A stretch of DNA of 64,000 nucleotides from Glycine soja (Eukaryota > Streptophyta > Magnoliopsida > Fabales > Fabaceae). The notes under the pieces were generated by a model. It made no database searches. It had not been told where the DNA came from and saw only the letters and a program-made list of their open reading frames with translations. The stretch lies in contig NC_041008.1 of NCBI RefSeq assembly GCF_004193775.1, positions 11,241,731 through 11,305,730 of the forward strand, given 5' to 3'. Position 1 is the stretch's first letter, and each line of letters starts with the position of its first letter. The position numbers and the translations under genes are program-made. Shown here in pieces: positions 32,577 to 44,908 of this stretch.

Positions 32577-35500
32577 GAAAACTAAAACACACACACATAT
32601 ATTCATGAATAGATCTAATACAAGTTACGCGAGTGAAACCCTAACGCCCTATAAAGAAAGCATTCTGCATCAAAAGTCTAGAATCATATGGCTGAGGTGA
32701 TGGGAATACAAAATAGCATTAATGATGAGATGTAGACAAAATCAAATATCGACTCAGACGACTCTGAAAGTTGGGGAGACATATGGATTGAGGGTGTAAA
32801 AGAGATAAAAAATAGAAAGTAAAATCTTGCTTTTTTTTCTTTAATAATGGTAGTGTGCACTCAATATTTCATTATTTTGATAATTTAGTCTATATAGTTA
32901 GAGAAACTTCCTTAAAAGAATAGGTAATGACAAAGGAAGTGTTACTTTATCGCGTCAGTTGTCATCCACCTTGGCATATGTTTCGAGGATTAAAATGACC
33001 AAAATTGGAGTGTAAAAAAAATAGTCATATTACAGGGGAAAAAAGATAATATTTAAACATAATAAAAATACTGAAGACATTGAGAAATTGACACTTAGCT
33101 CTACAGTAACATGTACAGTGGGGGTACGGCGCTAAAAAACTTGTAAACCATGTAAAATAGATTTTACAATTTACAAATTACCTATGGAATCTTTATAATA
33201 TTAGAAATGCAATTATCAAAGTCTAACCAATAAAATTTTATGAATGACAACTTTGTTAGTTGTTTTCCTTGAGAAAATAATGAATAAATGTATGGTGTAG
33301 TGGAAAAGTCAATTAGTGAGGATTTCACTAGATTTTCTCTACTATGAGAAAGAGATGCATCTTCGAGCAAGGTGACACCAACAAAGTTGAAACATTTAGG
33401 GTGATGATTCTTGCATAAAGATCGATACTCCCTTCAATAAAATAGTAAAAAGACATATATACTACTTTTGTTAAGAGCTCTTTTGCGCGTCTCTTTTGCG
33501 CGTCGAGGGATGCTTAATTGGTTTATTGTTTTGGAAAATTATATATTTTTTATTTAATTTTTTAAAGAATATTTTATTAAATAGTATTTCAAGAATAAAT
33601 TAATTTTATATGAACACATAATAAAAAAATATGTCTACATGAAATGGAACCAATTATACTCTACCTTATCCTTTCTTTTATCATTGACTAACTATTACCT
33701 AGCTTCGATATTTTAAAGATATATATTCTGATTATTTTTTTTACAAAATTAAGTTAATTAATCAAAATTATAAAAAAAATTACACAATTCACTCTGTATT
33801 TATTTTATCCTTCTAAATAAGATTTTTTATTTGTTGACTCTTAAAAATTTTATTCAAATTGTGGATGTACTTATGAGAGATATAAAAAATTATATCTAAA
33901 CATATGATTTTGAAAATGATATAATTTTGATTGAAGCATCAAGATCTCATGTGAACTCTAAAATTGAGTTTTTGAAGACAGATGTAAGAATAAAAAAGAA
34001 AATCATTAAAGTATTATTTTTATGATAATCATATATTATTGATACAAAATATTTATTTATTGATTTTATTAAATGACTAATATTCATCGGAGAACTTAAC
34101 TAATCATCTTTAATAAAATCTCTTATTATAATCACTTTTTTTTTATTCATAAGGTTCAAACTCAAGATCTTGTTTAAGAAAACTAAATTCAGTATTACTC
34201 AAACTAATAATTTATTGATAAAAATTCACTTGAGTATAAGATTAAGGTAGATTGAGTATGTTCTTGCAATTTTAACAAGAAACTTTAGAAATGGCTTGTA
34301 GGTAAGATTGAAAGAGAAAAAAAGGTCATATACAAACTTCTATCAAGTTTAAGTATCAAAGATCAATATTCCAGAAAAAATAATGAAAAAGATGAACGTA
34401 GGACACAAGTTGGGTGGTTAAACAAGAGAAAAACATAAATGATGTTACTTAATATAATTGCAAAGTATCTATCCATGCTCAAAGGGGAATTTTATTGTGC
34501 TATTATACAACTAAATATATTTTATGATGGTGAATGCTGGGATTTAAATATGGATAACAAGAGGGGGTAAAATGGGAGTAGAAAATACTATAATGTTATA
34601 ATGGTTTTGTAACCGCATAAGAAAGGACGTAAATGATAAAAAATGAGTACATACAGTGAGATATTAGTACTATTCCTATTGAAAAAAGATGGCAAAATTT
34701 TGATTAAAGTTATTTGCACACTTGCAAAGGAAGTCATTGGATTACATATTTTTTTAACTTAATAGAATAGATAAAGAGACAATAAGAAAGACAATATAGA
34801 AAAAGTTATTAATAGAAAACTTATAATAAATAATACTCGTGAGAATTTTACTTTTAACTAAGTTCAATAGTATCATAGCCTCATAGGAGCTCAATATATC
34901 ACCTCATACGATAAGACTGCCTTTTTTATATTTTTAATTACCCAAATGATTTTTTTATCAGTTTATTTCGTCAAATATTTTTATATACTGACACGTAAAA
35001 GAATTTGATCTAACTTTACTGTCTATGTTTTTTTTCCTACACTTTCCTCTAAAAATGTGATGATAAAATTGCTAAAAATGTTTAAACAAAATGAGTCTAC
35101 AAATATCAAATACATTGTGTCTGGACTCCCAATCTTTGTTACTATGGCCCGCTTTATAGCCCCTCGGCCACCCATCACTAAAGTCCTATGCTGGTAGGTA
35201 TGTATTCCATTATGGAGATTATCTTCCTCTGGACAATATATCAATAACTTAGTCGTCTATAAAGAAATGCATGCTTGGGTCATCTAAATTTAGAAAAATG
35301 ATTGTTAATTTGTATTAATTTTTATTTTTTTAGATTAATAAAATAAATAATTATTTCTTTAAAATAAAGTAAATCAAACACACTTGTAGAACCACTTTGT
35401 TTGGATGGCATTGTTCACAACTAGTTCAATCCCCCGACAAAAATTGCTACGAAAAATGTTTATGTATTGTGAAAAAAAAATCAAGTTGAGTATAAAGTGT

Positions 35501-36053
35501 TTGTTAGTGTTGTTTTCAATTATTGAAAAATGAAAAATAAACCGATAATATAGACATTGTAGGTACGATATCTTATATTAATAGTATGATATAAGGATAA
35601 TATATATTAATCTTTAAGTTAACATAAAATATTATAAGTTAAATTATTTATTTAGTCTCTGTTATTAGTTACACTTCGTACACATATATTAATGTTTTAT
35701 AGTGACTATAACTTAAAGCAGAGACGACTATGAAAAGCAAATAAATAGTTTAACCAATATTATACTATCAATGTAAATTTGTGAAATTATATTGGTGGTT
35801 CAATTTTTATTCAATAAAAACTACACTAATATACATAGAAACAAATCTAGCAGTGAATCATTAGTATAATTTTTTATATATTAATTTAACCCTTTCTAGA
35901 GGTATGATTGATGCGGGCACAGATTTGGGTCTTGTTCTGAAATAGAATGGGCTAGATGATGGGGACAGCCCAATAGGGAATATGTTACCTCAAGATAAAG
36001 TTGGGCCAAGTGAAGGAAATGAGCCCACATTTCAGCCATCCTCACGTCTGCAG
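32577..36053. other. AT-rich intergenic DNA
   Basis: No protein gene, RNA gene or element boundary recognised in 3.4 kb. A TCTTTTGCGCG repeat (33479-33503) is a small GC-rich exception. The last 120 bp are pulled into the left flank of the MULE. Confidence 0.5.
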
Positions 36054-36290
36054 AGGGTTTTGCTTTGGGCACCAGCCCAACTGCTAGTTCGCCCAATAAA
36101 ATAGGTGTATTTATTAAAAGACTTTTTTTTCTCTCTCCTGCTTTAGCTATTGTAGCCGCGCCTCCTCTCTCTCTTTATTTTCTTCGTGTTCTTTGCATTT
36201 CTGTCATTGCTGTCATTAGTGCCACCAATGACCCATGCTGCCACGCCATTCACGTTTCCACGATAGAGATCCATCGCATGGAGGTAAGTC
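36054..36290 (+). repeat. Left terminal region of the MULE, with leader exon and splice donor
   Basis: The outer 20 bp match the right end inverted. Further in, a CT-rich leader leads to GGAGGTAAGT (donor at 36284), matched at the other end by AGAGGTAAGT on the minus strand (41099-41088). So each end seems to provide a short untranslated first exon to the gene reading inward. After the donor, ATCCGTAT-type short repeats occur (36340-36395). Confidence 0.6.
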
Positions 36291-36771
36291 CCATTCTCTC
36301 TGTCATTGTTGGATTTGTAGGCACAATGGGGATCTTTATAAGACATACGAATTGTCAAATCCGTATCTCTTATACGGAATACCAATCCGTATATTTATTT
36401 TAAATTTTTTTAGTTTAATTTAAGAAAAAAAAATATTTTATAATTATTTTAAATAAATTAATTTTTTGTTTAAAAAAATTTGGTAATAAATACATATTGT
36501 TGTAAATTTTTTGTGTATTTTTATTTAATTAATTATATTTATTTTTTGAAGTTGAATTTTATTAAGAACTTAAGTAATTTGTTTATTTTAAAAAAATGTA
36601 TATATATTATTCTGATTTAATTATTTTAAAAAAGTATAAGTAAATTACAATTTTTTTGTAGTTGATATTTTAAAAAGTTTTTTTATAAATTTTGTTAGTA
36701 TATATTTGACAATTTAGTTTAACAAGAAAAAGTAAATTTGTAAATTACAAATTTATAATTTGTAAATTATA

Positions 36772-36773
<2 letters not shown>

Positions 36774-36827
<54 letters not shown>
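36774..36827. repeat. (AT)n microsatellite in the MULE
   Basis: Around 26 AT units, inside the presumed first intron of the PMD gene. Confidence 0.95.
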
Positions 36828-36831
<4 letters not shown>

Positions 36832-37152
36832 ACCGTCATTGTATTAAATATCTATATAAATAGTATTTGGAAGTATAAAATTAAAATATTGTCATAGTAA
36901 TTTGTTGAAAAATGAAATAGTGATTTGTTACAAATAAAAACCAAAATTGTAGTTATATTTTGATCATTAATTTAAATTTACTATAATTAGTGTTGTGAAC
37001 TCTATATTTAAAAAAATCTATATGCATTTATTAATATGTTAAACTAATAAAAAAGTTATTCAAAAAATAAAAAAAAATTATTTATGAATTATTAAATAGT
37101 AATTGTTTGAATGCTTACATAAATTGTTATGACTGTTTTAAATGTGTAGATT

Positions 37153-39148
37153 ATGGTTAGAACTAGATGTTTGGGTCGAACTTTAGACAGAGTTATAGGA
37201 AGAGCCCTAAGGAGAGAAGTCAGTGGTGATGCAGATGAAGCCCCCCTAACGACAAAGGCCCACGACATCTGCATGTAAGCAACGAGAAGCTGCAACTGTT
37301 GCTCAGGATGTTTAGCATGTGGATCATGCAGATGACGATGCTCATGAACAACATGAAGAAGCAGTTGTTAATGATGCAGTTATTGATGCCAAGGGTTTTC
37401 CAAGCGGACCCCACGACACATCAGTTTTGATGGACTATGTTTATCATGTGGCAACAAAAGTTTGGAATGGAGAAGTATTTATATTTTTAAATAAATTATA
37501 TTTTCATATGTATTTGTTATTATTGCTTAAATGAGTTAAATTATGATTTTCAGGAACGTCCTAAGCTGAAGTTATCCTCCCATGGAAGGAAGGTTGAGAA
37601 ATTTGGGAGGCCTGCTCCAGAGATCGAAGGCTTAGTGGTTGCCATAAGATTAAGTCCTATAATCGCACGTTCGCTGGACATGGGTGATCGAGGACTTATG
37701 TCTGCTTTTGGGGGAGAGGTGGCATAAAGAAACTAGTAGTTTCCAGCTGCCTGTAGGAGAGGTGACTATCACCTTGGATGATGTGGCATCATTGATGCAT
37801 CTGCCTATTACAAGCGTGTTCCATAGCTTTGAGCCTCTTTGTGTGGATGATGTCGTGTTTCTCTTACTCAAATTGCTTGAATTCAGTGCTGAAGAGGCAA
37901 GAGCTGACATAGTACAATACCATGGGGCAGATGTGCAACTATCCTGGTTGCAAGACATATATCGAAGCAAATGTGACACAACATAGTGGACGTTAGTAGC
38001 TCGAGCGTATTTGTTGCATCTACTTGGTTGCACACTCTTTGCTAACAAGAGTGTCACGCACATGCATGTGGTATTCTTGGACGCATTTTGTAACCTGAAG
38101 TAGAGTGGAAGCCATGCATGGGGAGCTGCTGCACTGGTGCATATGTATGAGAATTTGAATGATGCCTCAAAGAGCATGGCCAGGCAACTTGCAGGATATA
38201 TCACACTTTTCAGGTAATTTGAATTTTTTTAAAAATTTAGTTTTAGTTGGTTACTTTATATTGACAATTGTATTGAATTTATTTGTTTTTAAAATAAGTG
38301 TAGTGTTGGATCTACAAACACTTTCCTTCTGTTGGTTATGCTATTGCTGCTAAGAATTAGGATGAGAAGAAACCATATGCATGTCGTTGGAAGTTTGAGA
38401 AGGCATTACCAGTATCGATGTATCATAAGCGTTTGGATAGATTGACATTTGATGTTGTGTGTTGGATTCTGTACGGGGACCATCTTGCATTCAGAGAGTT
38501 TGAGGTTATCTCTTTATTTTCTGGGCATATCAGATGGGGTTCATCTATTGTCATACACTGACCAGAGAGGGTAGTACGACAATTTGAGTATGTGCAGACC
38601 ATTCCTTCATACCCTGCTGCTCCTTCTCTATGCATAGAAGACATTGACGATAGATGGATTCAGTTTTCTGAATACATTGCACTGGTGAGTCAGATATGTG
38701 TACCGCCTAGACAGTGTTCACCAGACTACATGGAGTGGTTCTACATGATATCTCATCCCTTCATGAGTCCAGCATAGCCTGGGGATCCTGCTAGACATCT
38801 GCTTGTGCAGCACTATGACACATTTGTTGAACCAAATGTTGCTCAGCACCCGATGGCGACAACGACTATGGACGAAGCACCTGAAGATGCACATGCTGAT
38901 GTAGACCAGTTTCGACATGTAGTGGTAAAATATATTTTCAATTGTGACTATTGCTCAATTTATGTGAACATGCATTAACCTTAAACTTTTTTATTGTTTT
39001 TTTGATAATTTCCTAGGAGGCTTGCCAAGCAATAGCTGAAAGGTTGGAAAGGCTGCTTAACCTAAGCATAGTGACTGAAGGAATAAAAGCATACACTATC
39101 ACCGAGGATCGCAAGAGGTGTCACTACGCAACAGAATGTCTACATTAG
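37153..39148 (+). pseudogene. Plant mobile domain (PMD, MAIL-type) gene, degenerate
   Basis: Four exon-like blocks with GT-AG borders: 37153-37474 (MVRTRCLGRTLDRVIGRALR), 37554-38213 (GRKVEKFGRPAPEIEGLV; RWHKETSSFQLPVGEVTITL; DDVASLMHLPITSVFHSF; VARAYLLHLLGCTLFANKSV), 38304-38924 (PYACRWKFEKALPV; FREFEVISLF; SPDYMEWFYMISHPF) and 39017-39148 (EACQAIAERLERLLNL). This is the PMD found in MAINTENANCE OF MERISTEMS-like proteins and often carried by transposons. Broken by one extra base near 37710 and stops at 37984, 38101, 38358, near 38559 and 38776. An acceptor AG at 37148 just before the ATG agrees with a leader exon in the terminal repeat. Function in the element is unknown. Confidence 0.85.
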
Positions 39149-39414
39149 ATCGAGACGAAGACGACGTATAGAAGACACATGAAGACTTTTGCGGTTTTTT
39201 AGGTTTTATATGATTTATGTATGAGATATGAGAATAAAATGTTTATTATTTAATGTTATTTGCTAAGTTTTTTAATTAATATAGTTTAAGTTGTATTTGA
39301 ATTTAAAAGTAATAACCAATTTACATTATTATGTTAAACATTTAGTAACCCTAATTAGTTAAACCAACCTAATTATTCAAGTAACACTAATTAGTTACGT
39401 GACAGTAAACCCTG

Positions 39415-40628
39415 ATTAGAAGGACAATCCACCAAACTCCCCTAGGCTTCCATAACATAATCCCATGCATTTTTTTTACCAACCAAAGTTTTACACTTTG
39501 CCTTCACATTCTTATCAATGTGAAACCGACACAACAAATTGGTAGCCTCAGGGAATATAGTTTTCGCTGCATTCATCAATTCTAGATTTCTGCCGGTAAC
39601 AATAACTTCAGGGAGTGTATCACGTTTGAAGAAAAGACCTTGAAACCATTATAGAGCCCAAACAACATTATTCAGACGTTCTCCCTCCAAATAGGAAAAA
39701 ACATCAGGGAATGTCATCCATGTTGGTGTCACACCAACAATATCAAGTAACGGCAGTCTGCACTATTTATTTTGTAGGTATTGTCTATCAAAAATACCAA
39801 ATTAAAAGCATTGGTTAATTTTACTGCATTAGGATGACTCCAAAATATGTCACGTACAACATTTTCATCCTTCAATCTATGTCAATGAATATACTGATCC
39901 CATTCAAGAAGCTTCATTAGTTATTGTATTTCAGTATTACTGCCTTTTATGGAAGAACAATAAGCATTTCGTGCATTGTATATTTGTTTGATTGTTGTAT
40001 AACTTTTGGCATTGTGCTCCTTCAACGTTAGAAGAATATTTCTTGGTTTCACCATTGAATTTGTCATATCAACAACAATGATCTTCCCATCCTTAGTTAG
40101 TCGACCAATATATGAATGTTCAACTAAAGACTTCACCAATTCATGATTGTGACTCCCACAAATTAAATTCCCCATCCATCCTTTGCCTCCCACAACAGGT
40201 TTCGCACGCAGCTTAAAGGGACACCCACATTTTCTACTGCTAGTACATGTTCTTACCAAATCCTTCTTCTTGGCCCTATACTGACCACTCCTTTAATAAC
40301 TAATTAAAACAAATGATATCCTTCCTCTAATACCATTATTTATGTTTTACCTCATAATCACCGCCACAAATCCAATTTCATAAGCAATAAATCGAGCCCA
40401 ATGCAGCACATCATCACGGGTAGCAAACACCTACAATGCAATCCATACAAGTTTAGTCTTCAATGAACATTCATTTAATAACAATAAATTATATTAATAC
40501 CTGAAAGTATTGAACACATTAGAACAATAAACATGTTTTTCATTTACACTAGCTTCGCCTTCATTTTGATCATTCATATCAACTTCTTTAGACATTACAC
40601 TATCATACATCCACTGGTCTTCGTCCAT
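39415..40628 (-). pseudogene. MULE transposase (MuDR/FAR1-related), truncated and lacking a catalytic Asp
   Basis: Reading on the minus strand: exon 1 at 40628-40501 (MDEDQWMYDSVMSKEVDMND), exon 2 at 40430-40351 (FATRDDVLHWARFIAYEIGF), then a long third block from about 40300: RKCGCPFKLRAKPVVGG, ICGSHNHELVKSLV (the zinc-binding N-terminus), VKPRNILLTLKEHN, HPNAVKLTNAFNLVFLIDNT (first catalytic Asp in FLIDNTYK), VIVTGRNLELMNAAK, and LLCRFHIDKNVKAKCK. In this family the second Asp lies in VIVTDRD; here it is Gly (39592-39594). Homology stops near 39415, so the region with the catalytic Glu and the SWIM zinc finger is gone. Stops lie at about 39886 and 39445, and a frameshift near 39750. Confidence 0.85.
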
Positions 40629-40944
40629 CTTAAGAAAATATTTAAAAATTTCAATGACAAACAAAAAACCCCTAACCACACCATAATTATACTATCATAT
40701 AATTTTCACATTTTTTACTGCATTTATTAAGATAATACATTAAATTAAATTAAAAACAAAAAGAAAAACAAACTTTTGTATAAATTCTTTTCATATTAAT
40801 ATCACTTTCAAACTATACAAACTATAACTATCAAATGAATATTTTAATTATATCTATTTAAAAGTTTTTTAATTATCAATCCTAATTTTTTTCTAATTAA
40901 ACAATAAAATAAATTTATAAAAATAACAAATAAATTTAAAATAA

Positions 40945-41065
40945 AACTATGGATTGACAATCTGTAAGCTTCTTATAGATTGTCAATCCGTAAGTTATAT
41001 AAACCTTATAGATTATCAATCTGTAAATTTAACATAACCTATGGATTATCAATCCGTAAGTATTA
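40945..41065. repeat. Short subterminal repeats near the right MULE end
   Basis: Four units of the type ATGGATTGACAATCTGTAAG follow each other at roughly 30-40-bp spacing, with alternating TATAGATTGTCAATCCGTAA. Similar ATCCGTAT motifs occur at 36355-36395 near the left end. They could be protein-binding sites of the element. Confidence 0.6.
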
Positions 41066-41089
41066 CACGAAAAAAAATCAAGTCAACAA

Positions 41090-41368
41090 CTTACCTCTAC
41101 TGTTAATGACCAAACCAACCACTGTCGCAACCACTACTTATGGATGAACCACCGTAAACAATGCACCTCGACCAAAGAGGACACAAGAACGAATGACAAA
41201 ATCTCACAAAACATTTTTCACGGAACAAACGATAGTGAAGGAAAAATAAAAACAAGCTCGGAAGAAAAGTGAAGAAGGAAAGTGCTACTTATAACAGAGG
41301 GGTATAATGGGCATTTTTAAAAATTTGCTGGGTATACCAACAAATCTATTGGTGCCCGAAGCAAATCT
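41090..41368 (-). repeat. Right terminal region of the MULE, with leader exon and splice donor
   Basis: Mirror of the left terminal region: AGATTTGCTTCGGGCACC from 41368 inward, a pyrimidine-rich leader, and an AGAGGTAAGT donor ending the leader exon near 41095. It would feed the transposase gene on the minus strand. Confidence 0.55.
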
Positions 41369-41377
41369 CGTCTGATG

Positions 41378-41639
41378 ACTACCTCAATTTGGTTGAATGA
41401 TTATGTTTAACAATTTTTATTTTCCATTCTAGATTCTTCTGAGTTTGTTAGTAGATTCTCTAGTTAGTTAATGGCACTAACACATGTTCATTAGTTGTTA
41501 TGAATTGAAATCTCAATACCTATATGTAAGAGGAAGAGAATGAAATAAAGCATATAATTCATTTTTTGTCATTTCTAGCTTCTTAATCTTCTTCTTTACG
41601 AAGTCACTCCTACTCGAAAGGAGATTATCCATCACACCT
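41378..41639 (+). other. Possible LTR remnant and leader of the Gypsy element with gag at 41640
   Basis: The sequence before the gag looks like an LTR end plus leader (ATAAAGC polyadenylation-type signal at about 41546, then CATTTGGTGCTTTCATG near 41644-41660, where a primer site could be). There is no second LTR in the window to compare with, so the limits are unknown. Confidence 0.3.
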
Positions 41640-42600
41640 GCATCATTTGGTGCTTTCATGTTTTCTCATGCCTCTTACCAAAGTTGAGAAGAACGATGAA
41701 TTGATGCAACAATGCATTGCTCAGATGCAGGAATTGTGATTACAAAGTAGAAAATTGCCCAAATGCAAGAACTATGGTTACAAATGGAGCAACAACAAGT
41801 TTTGGTTTCATTAGAACTAGTCGTTTCCTGATATTAGGTTCAACTTTCCACTTCTCATCTAATGCTACTCCTCAGGGCATTCTATTGTAGGCAGCCAAAG
41901 TTAGTCTACTCCATTTTGATGGATCCAACCCTCTTGAGTGGATTTTTCAAGCGGAACACTACTTTGAACTTACCCAAGTTCCATTTAAGCAAAGTCTGAC
42001 ATTGGTTCCATTTTTTATGCAAGGCAATGCACTTGCATGGTTTAAATGGTTTCAAGACAGTCATCAACTCACAACATGGGAGGATTTTACTCATGCACTT
42101 GAGTTGTGATTTGGACCATCGTCCTTCCTCAATCACCAGGATCCTTTGTTCAAACTCCAACAAGTGAGCACTATTACAAAGTATGAATAACAATATGAGC
42201 CATTATCTAACATAGTGGTGGGTTTAACCCCAGAATTATTGCTTAATTTTTTTGTCAGGGTTGAGATCTGACATTCGTGCAGAATTAGCCATTTACCAAC
42301 CATCATCCCTATCACAAGCAATTGGTCTTTTGCAATTGGTTGAGGATAAGCTCAAGGACCATGGGAACTCTCATCCTTATTGACCAGTGTCGATGTCTTC
42401 CAATGCATCCTTATTAGGTCCACCACCAACGACCACCACAAGGCCCTCTTCTTTACCCATCTAACATGTTAACTCGACGGATATTCAAAATCACAAAGCG
42501 CGTGAGCTCTACTTCCACTGTGATGAAAAATGGCATCAAGGACATAATTTTTAGAAGAAGATGTTTCTACTATTGATTTATGATGAAGCTTTGGGTTATG
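41640..42600 (+). pseudogene. Ty3/Gypsy gag with zinc knuckle, degenerate
   Basis: The plus strand gives HFDGSNPLEWIFQAEHYFEL (about 41912-41970), PFFMQGNALAWFKWFQDSHQ (gag capsid core), then in another frame IRAELAIYQPSSLSQAIGLL and ARELYFHCDEKWHQGHNF, stop, KK, a CCHC-like knuckle whose last Cys is lost. Stops occur at about 42106 and 42187. The polyprotein is cut soon after the knuckle (near 42600), and a compatible protease fragment appears at 54977. So 12.4 kb of other elements sit between the two. Confidence 0.78.
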
Positions 42601-42621
42601 AGTTCACAAATCCTGGTTTTG

Positions 42622-43446
42622 TGCTTGTCAATGTATGTGTATGAAGGTTTTGATGATGCCAAGACAAAAGCAACACAAGTTTTATTTCAAGTCCAAATCA
42701 AGACCAAGAAAACAAAGATCAAAAAGAAATTCAAGTCTTAGTCTATCTTTGTTAAAAGATTCTCTTAGTGATTGCAAAGGTTTGGCCTCACAACATAGTT
42801 TTTAAATTGATTATAAAAAGGTTTTAAACTATTTTTAACATTTTTTGAAAAAGGCATTTTTCCACTAGCAATCAATTACTAGGCATTGTAATCGATTACC
42901 AAAAGCAAAATTATTTTAAAAAAAAAGCTTTTTTTAGAAAGTTTGAAATTTGAAATTTGAAAATTGTAATCGATTACCACTTGTCGGTAATTGATTACCA
43001 GTAACGTAACTACCAAAATTCAAATTGAAAAGTCATGGCTCCTCATTACATAACTGTGTAATCGATTACCAAAGAGTTGTAATTGATTACCAGTGGGGAA
43101 ATTTTAAAAGTTACTCTGAAAAGTCACATCCCTTCATAAGTTTTTGAAAATCCACCAAGGGCCTATAAATATGTGACTTATCTATAAAAGTTTTTAGAGA
43201 GTTTTTCAAAACCTTATTGTCTTATCCTCTCAAAAACAAATCATTGGCCAAACATTGCGAATCAATTAAGGATTCTTCTAAGAACTTCATCTTGTATCTT
43301 CTTCTCTAAAAGAGAGAAAAACATTTGTACTTTCTTTAAAGACATTAAGATTCAAAGGTTGTTTCTCTCTTGAATTGTGAGTTTCCTGAACACAAGGGAA
43401 AGGGATCCCTCGGGTGTTCAGAAGTTGTAAAAACGATTTTTACAAA
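42622..43446 (+). mobile_element. Truncated LTR-like sequence with GTAATCGATTAC palindromes
   Basis: Starts near TGTGCTTGTCAATGTATG and contains six palindrome-type motifs in pairs (about 42868-43095: AATCAATTAC, TAATCGATTACC and variants), a CCTATAAATATG promoter-like box (43160) and a long pyrimidine-rich leader. It ends abruptly at TTTTTACAAA, where the Gypsy-2 LTR begins. It resembles the 5' half of an LTR of the same style as 1036-2668, but the sequence is different. The missing half is not found on the other side of Gypsy-2. Confidence 0.55.
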
Positions 43447-44710
43447 AGTCGCAACCTACGCTTCATCGGGAGGGCGAGGCAAGATAAAAATGTGCGTCTT
43501 CTCATGAAGAAAATGCATGGAGTCGCCACCAACGTTTATTCGAGGGAAAACGTTGGAAAAAAAAGGTATGCAAATTTTGAAAATAAGGGTTCGAGAGTTG
43601 TTTACGCATGGGGAAGGTATTAATACCCCACGCGCCCACCACAAGGGGCGGCAACCTTTAATTGAGTGTGCATAGCGTGACTTCAAAATCATTTATTTTT
43701 CCTTTTTTATATTTTTTATAATTTTTTGGGGTCAACAAGGGTGTTGCCCTTGCTCCTACGTATCCTCAGGTGTGATGAGGAATTCAGATCTATGTAGTTC
43801 TTTAAGTCCGAAAGTTTATGTGTTACATTGATTTTATGTTTTTGAAAGATTCATTTTAATTGCGAACAAAAAGTCGTTTAAGGCGTTGGACCTTGAAACG
43901 ATGTTTTAAATTTTGAAAAGCAGAGAGAATCGTTACATCATTGGACCTTGAAACGATCTTTTAAATTTGAAAAGCGGAGAGAATCATTAAGGCGTTGGAC
44001 CTTGAAACGATCTCAAGTGATATTTGATAAAAAGAAGTTAGTTATGAGTTGGTTTTATCTTGGTTTTGTTTATTAACTTTCAATCTTTTTAAAGACAACT
44101 TTGCAACACTAGCAATTGGTTACAACTTACTTCACAAAAGAAAAGAGATTACCAATGATAGAAGAAAGAGATGAAGATGCATAAAACAACAATGAGGACC
44201 CCTAAGGGTGCATAGATCATGTTCAAATACTTAAAAACAAAACACTAACCGGATGACGAACGAAGAACAATGTAGAGGCTGATTATAGTTGCGATTGTTT
44301 TTCTCTTCTTTCTTCTTCTTCTCTCTGGTTTCTCTCAAAATACTCTTAGTATTGAAGGTCCAACCACTTACTCAGCCTCCCTCACGCCTATTTATAGCAA
44401 AAAAAAAAGGACTTGGTGGACTTGGAGCTCGCCCAGGCGAGCTGATGCTTCACCCTGAAGTAACCTTGCTCGCCTAGGCAAGCTGGTTACTTCACCCCTA
44501 AGCTATTTGGGGGCCCAAGCGAGCCAGGGCGCAAAAAAAATGCTTGAAATGACATTTTTGCCCCTCCCCTTGGGTATTTTTCGCATCCTTGGCCAAAACA
44601 TCGAATGATCTTTTGTTTTGCGCGGTAACTGGTGTCAAACAGCTCAATTCAGCTAGCGAGAATTAAAATATCCATGAATGATAGTCCCCGAAAGAAATTA
44701 GGGTATGACA
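43447..44710 (-). mobile_element. 3' LTR of Gypsy-2 (1,264 bp)
   Basis: It ends GGGTATGACA at 44710; at the other end AGTCGCAACC replaces the expected TGTCGCAACC. A minus-strand TATA box, GCTATAAATAGG, lies at about 44388-44399. Three diverged copies of GTTGGACCTTGAAACGAT (about 43891, 43941, 43994) are shared with the other LTR. Confidence 0.85.
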
Positions 44711-44726
44711 GTTGCCCCTCTTTACT
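44711..44726 (-). other. Polypurine tract of Gypsy-2
   Basis: The minus strand reads AGTAAAGAGGGGCAAC directly before TGTCATACCC, the standard position of the primer for second-strand synthesis. It sets the orientation of the element. Confidence 0.7.
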
Positions 44727-44908
44727 TATATTTTATTTGGAAATAAAAGGGAAGTAAAGTTAAGGACACTAATTTCGTTCGAGCGATCTTGCTGTTCGAC
44801 TGGGCAACTGGCGAAAACCGAGGAAGAAAAACCTATAAATAAAAGAACATTGAAGTCCTGTAGAGCAGAAGACTTTTGAAGTGTTTTTTTTTAAGCATAG
44901 AAACAGAG

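Larger units (their letters stand above)
36054..41368. mobile_element. Mutator-like element (MULE) with convergent PMD and transposase genes
   Basis: The left end is AGGGTTTTGCTTTGGGCACC and the right end, inverted, AGATTTGCTTCGGGCACC. The flanks CGTCTGCAG (36045-36053) and CGTCTGATG (41369-41377) agree at 7 of 9 bases, fitting the 9-bp duplication of MULEs. Inside are a plant-mobile-domain gene on the plus strand and a MULE transposase on the minus strand, pointing toward each other. That is the layout of MuDR, where the two genes start in the opposite terminal repeats. Both genes are broken and the transposase lacks its end, so the copy is inactive. Length 5,315 bp. Confidence 0.82.

Noticed and set aside
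37650..38204. 184-residue open frame on the minus strand
   Set aside because: It is antisense to the best-preserved exon of the PMD gene; no motif of its own.
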